Assembly (NCBI RefSeq): GCF_014236795.1
Contig: NZ_CP049017.1
Location: forward strand, 3,946,001-4,010,000
Origin: Xanthomonas theicola
Lineage (GTDB): Bacteria; Pseudomonadota; Gammaproteobacteria; Xanthomonadales; Xanthomonadaceae
Direction: 5' to 3'
Length of the DNA: 64,000 nucleotides
The notes beneath the pieces are model-generated. The model was given only the letters and a program-made list of their open reading frames with translations, was not told the DNA's origin and ran no database searches. The first letter of the stretch is position 1. Every line of letters begins with the position of its first letter. A program made the translations under genes and the position numbers. Below, in pieces: positions 62,269 to 64,000 of the stretch.

Positions 62269-63219
62269 AGTCCACTGCGTCATTGACTTGGCACCCATCT
62301 GTGTTGACAGATGCGCCATGGGCAAGATGCCTCTAACCGATACCGAACGCGAGCAACTGCTTTCAGCGGCACGCCGCCGTACGGTTCGCGCGGCGGACGT
62401 GCGACGCGCAAAATTGATCTTGCTGCTCGGGGACGGTGAATCGCGCGAGGGGATCCTGAGCGCATTGGGTTGCGACTGGCGTTTCATCGCGCATTGGTCG
62501 GGACGCTTTCTCAGCGAGCGACTGGCCCGCCTGTACGCTGGCCACCCCGGGCGCGCTCCTGTGCAGCCGCCTGCCGAGTTGGAAGCGCGTGTCCCGAACC
62601 GCACCCTCAAGCACGAACCAGCCGACGGCTCGACACACTGGAGCAGCTACACGCTCGCGGCAGAACTGGGCAATGCGTCGGTCTGGGCCGTGCAGCGCAT
62701 CTGGCGTAAGCACGGCGTCAAGCCGCAGCGGTTGGAGCGGCGCATGGTCTCCAACGATCCGGCGTTGGAGACCCAGGCAGCCGACGTGATCGGGCTGTAT
62801 CTGAAGGGGGGAGACGTGGAGGAGGGCGACCGCAGCCGGAACCGCAACCAGTCCAGGATCTGCGCCCGGGTCGAGCATGTGCTTGCCGTGGTCAAGCGGC
62901 TGTGGGGCTTTGCCAAGGTGCGCTATCGCGGGCTGGACGAGCATGCCAACCGCAGCGTTGTGCCCCTTGGGCCGGCGAACCTGTCCCTGGCGCCCGCCCG
63001 GTGGGCGGCATAGCGGCGCCCGGTGGGGCTGCCAAGCCAGCCCGGAGCGCCAAAACGGGGGCGGAGACTGCCAGAAATGGCCTCCCCAGGATCGGTTGAG
63101 CCATCTCGTCAGGCCGTCTGGCCGATGCAGGCGATTGATCAGCGTTGCCTTAGATGCATCTTGCCCATGGCTCATACTGCCGACACAGATGGGGTGCCAA
63201 GTCAATGACGCAGTGGACT
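62269..63219 (+). mobile_element. IS630-type element with extended inverted ends, inserted at the polA stop codon
   Basis: Both ends begin CTAGTCCACTGCGTCATTGA in inverted orientation, and similarity extends about 70 bases, past GGGCAAGATGC at the transposase start. CTAG occurs at each boundary (62267-62270, 63218-63221), fitting TA target duplication typical of IS630. The right boundary overlaps the polA stop codon. The interior encodes a chimeric transposase. The long symmetric ends suggest two copies of one IS end flanking foreign IS sequence. Confidence 0.72.
62318..63013 (+). CDS. Chimeric transposase ORF (IS630 N-terminus, IS5 C-terminus)
   Basis: 231 codons from ATG 62318. Residues 1-~165 are IS630-like: LTDTEREQLLSAARRRTVRA, LILLLGDGESREGILSALGC and WSSYTLAAELGNASVWAVQR. 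From about 62815 the sequence changes to the C-terminus of an IS5-type transposase: RSRNRNQSRICARVEHVLAV and VKRLWGFAKVRYRGLDEH. The catalytic acidic residues of IS630 are missing, so the protein is probably inactive. The frame is unbroken across the junction. Confidence 0.68.
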   Translation: MGKMPLTDTEREQLLSAARRRTVRAADVRRAKLILLLGDGESREGILSALGCDWRFIAHWSGRFLSERLARLYAGHPGRAPVQPPAELEARVPNRTLKHEPADGSTHWSSYTLAAELGNASVWAVQRIWRKHGVKPQRLERRMVSNDPALETQAADVIGLYLKGGDVEEGDRSRNRNQSRICARVEHVLAVVKRLWGFAKVRYRGLDEHANRSVVPLGPANLSLAPARWAA

Positions 63220-64000
63220 AGTGCGCCTCGTCCCAGTTGTCGCCGGCGCCGCTGTCCACCACCAGCGGCACCTTCAGTTCCGCGGCGCCGGCCATCCGCC
63301 GCGTCACCTCGGGCAGCAGCGTGTCGACGAAATCGACGTCGGCCTCGAACACCAGTTCGTCGTGCACCTGCAAGATCATCAGCGCGCGTTCGCGGTGCTG
63401 CTCCAGCCAGGCGTCCACGCTTGCCATGGCGCGCTTGATGATGTCCGCGGCGGTGCCCTGCATCGGCGCGTTGATCGCGGCGCGCTCGGCGCCGGCGCGC
63501 AGGCCCTGCTGCCTGGCGTTGATGTCGTTCAAGTACAGGCGGCGGCCGAACAGGGTCTCCACGTAGCCCTGGGTGCGCGCCTGCTCGCGCATGCGCTCCA
63601 TGAAGTCGCGCACCCCGGGGTAGCGGCTGAAGTACAGCGCCACGTAGTCCTGCGCCTCGCCGCGGCCGATGCCGAGGTTGCGGGCCAGCCCGAACGCGCT
63701 CATGCCGTACATCAGGCCGAAGTTGATTGCCTTGGCGGCGCGGCGTTCGTTGCCGGTGACCTCCTCGAGCCGGCGCCCGAACACCTCGGCGGCGGTGGCG
63801 CGGTGCACGTCCATGCCGGCGCCGAAGGCGCGCAGCAGGCCCGGGTCCTCGGACAGGTGGGCCATGATCCGCAGTTCGATCTGCGAGTAGTCGCAGGCGA
63901 TCAGCTTGCGCCCGGGCGGGGCGACGAAGGCGCGGCGGATGCGGCGGCCATCGTCGGTACGGATCGGGATGTTCTGCAGGTTCGGGTCGGCCGAGGACAG
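63218..64000 (-). CDS. polA: DNA polymerase I, C-terminal part (5' end beyond the window)
   Basis: The last 260 codons of PolA, open to the right edge. Family A polymerase motifs are present: motif [12 protein letters not shown], the O-helix motif [15 protein letters not shown] and motif [13 protein letters not shown]. The protein ends [10 protein letters not shown] with TAG. That stop lies in CTAG at the junction with an IS630-type element, so the coding region is complete but the native 3' flank is displaced. PolA fills gaps and removes RNA primers. Confidence 0.95.
   Translation of the reverse strand: MSSADPNLQNIPIRTDDGRRIRRAFVAPPGRKLIACDYSQIELRIMAHLSEDPGLLRAFGAGMDVHRATAAEVFGRRLEEVTGNERRAAKAINFGLMYGMSAFGLARNLGIGRGEAQDYVALYFSRYPGVRDFMERMREQARTQGYVETLFGRRLYLNDINARQQGLRAGAERAAINAPMQGTAADIIKRAMASVDAWLEQHRERALMILQVHDELVFEADVDFVDTLLPEVTRRMAGAAELKVPLVVDSGAGDNWDEAH

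Overview
The window looks like chromosome from a plant-associated gammaproteobacterium of the Xanthomonas group. It is high-GC, with dense, often overlapping (ATGA) genes of xanthomonad type: mlaFEDCBA, recCBD, cioAB, hemF, ubiA and a Do-type protease. Between polA and the DUF421 gene lies a three-hairpin small RNA matching what I recall of Xanthomonas sX13. The high load of IS elements and decayed genes would fit an IS-rich early-branching Xanthomonas, but the species cannot be fixed from this sequence alone.

Layout. 1-6.4 kb: an AIM24-like protein (cut by the left edge), two tandem class A acid phosphatases, a rhomboid protease, a TerC/Alx-type protein preceded by a yybP-ykoY (Mn2+) riboswitch, and an RlmI-type rRNA methyltransferase. 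6.4-9 kb: a gene graveyard with fragments of a permease, a GST, a truncated second copy of the 5' end of rmuC, an Rhs remnant, a deleted IS and unknown ORFs. 9-14.6 kb: rmuC and the complete mla phospholipid-transport operon. 14.8-16.5 kb: an IS30 element nested in an IS5-family remnant. 16.8-25.9 kb: recC-recB-recD, with a 95-bp palindromic REP element inside the recB coding sequence. 26.4-29 kb: EF-hand protein, acyl desaturase and a lone ABC ATPase. 29.2-31.8 kb: an IS pile-up (IS630 fragment, HerA-like fragment, two IS5-family elements) beside tRNA-Arg(CCG). 32-42.4 kb: ubiA, a MITE-like element, a ThuA remnant, cytochrome b561 plus catalase-like peroxidase, M17 aminopeptidase, HAD phosphatase, AI-2E transporter, a YqjD/YqjE-like trio and a Do protease.

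42.6-48.5 kb is the most unusual part. A class II ribonucleotide reductase (nrdJ) sits behind a pair of NrdR-box-like sites spaced 31 bp. It carries an intein whose C-terminal part, together with the adjoining extein, has been deleted with a frame change. The companion gene (nrdJb-like) is cut after about 68 codons by a lower-GC segment that encodes a Pput_2613-like deaminase toxin domain and an Imm10-like immunity protein, followed by an IS. The class II reductase is thus damaged at two places, and an orphan toxin/immunity module sits at the second.

49-64 kb: an AMP-ligase, the cioAB quinol oxidase, an S9 peptidase, a membrane protein, two neighbouring frameshifted genes (luciferase-like oxidoreductase and HisC-like aminotransferase), hemF, a DUF421 protein, the sX13-like sRNA, several IS fragments and the 3' part of polA. 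An IS630-type element is inserted exactly at the polA stop codon. Three copies of one REP-like palindrome family (20.4, 55.7 and 60.1 kb) are recognisable. Several ORFs have frameshifts. Some may be sequencing errors, but the large deletions and IS junctions cannot be explained that way.
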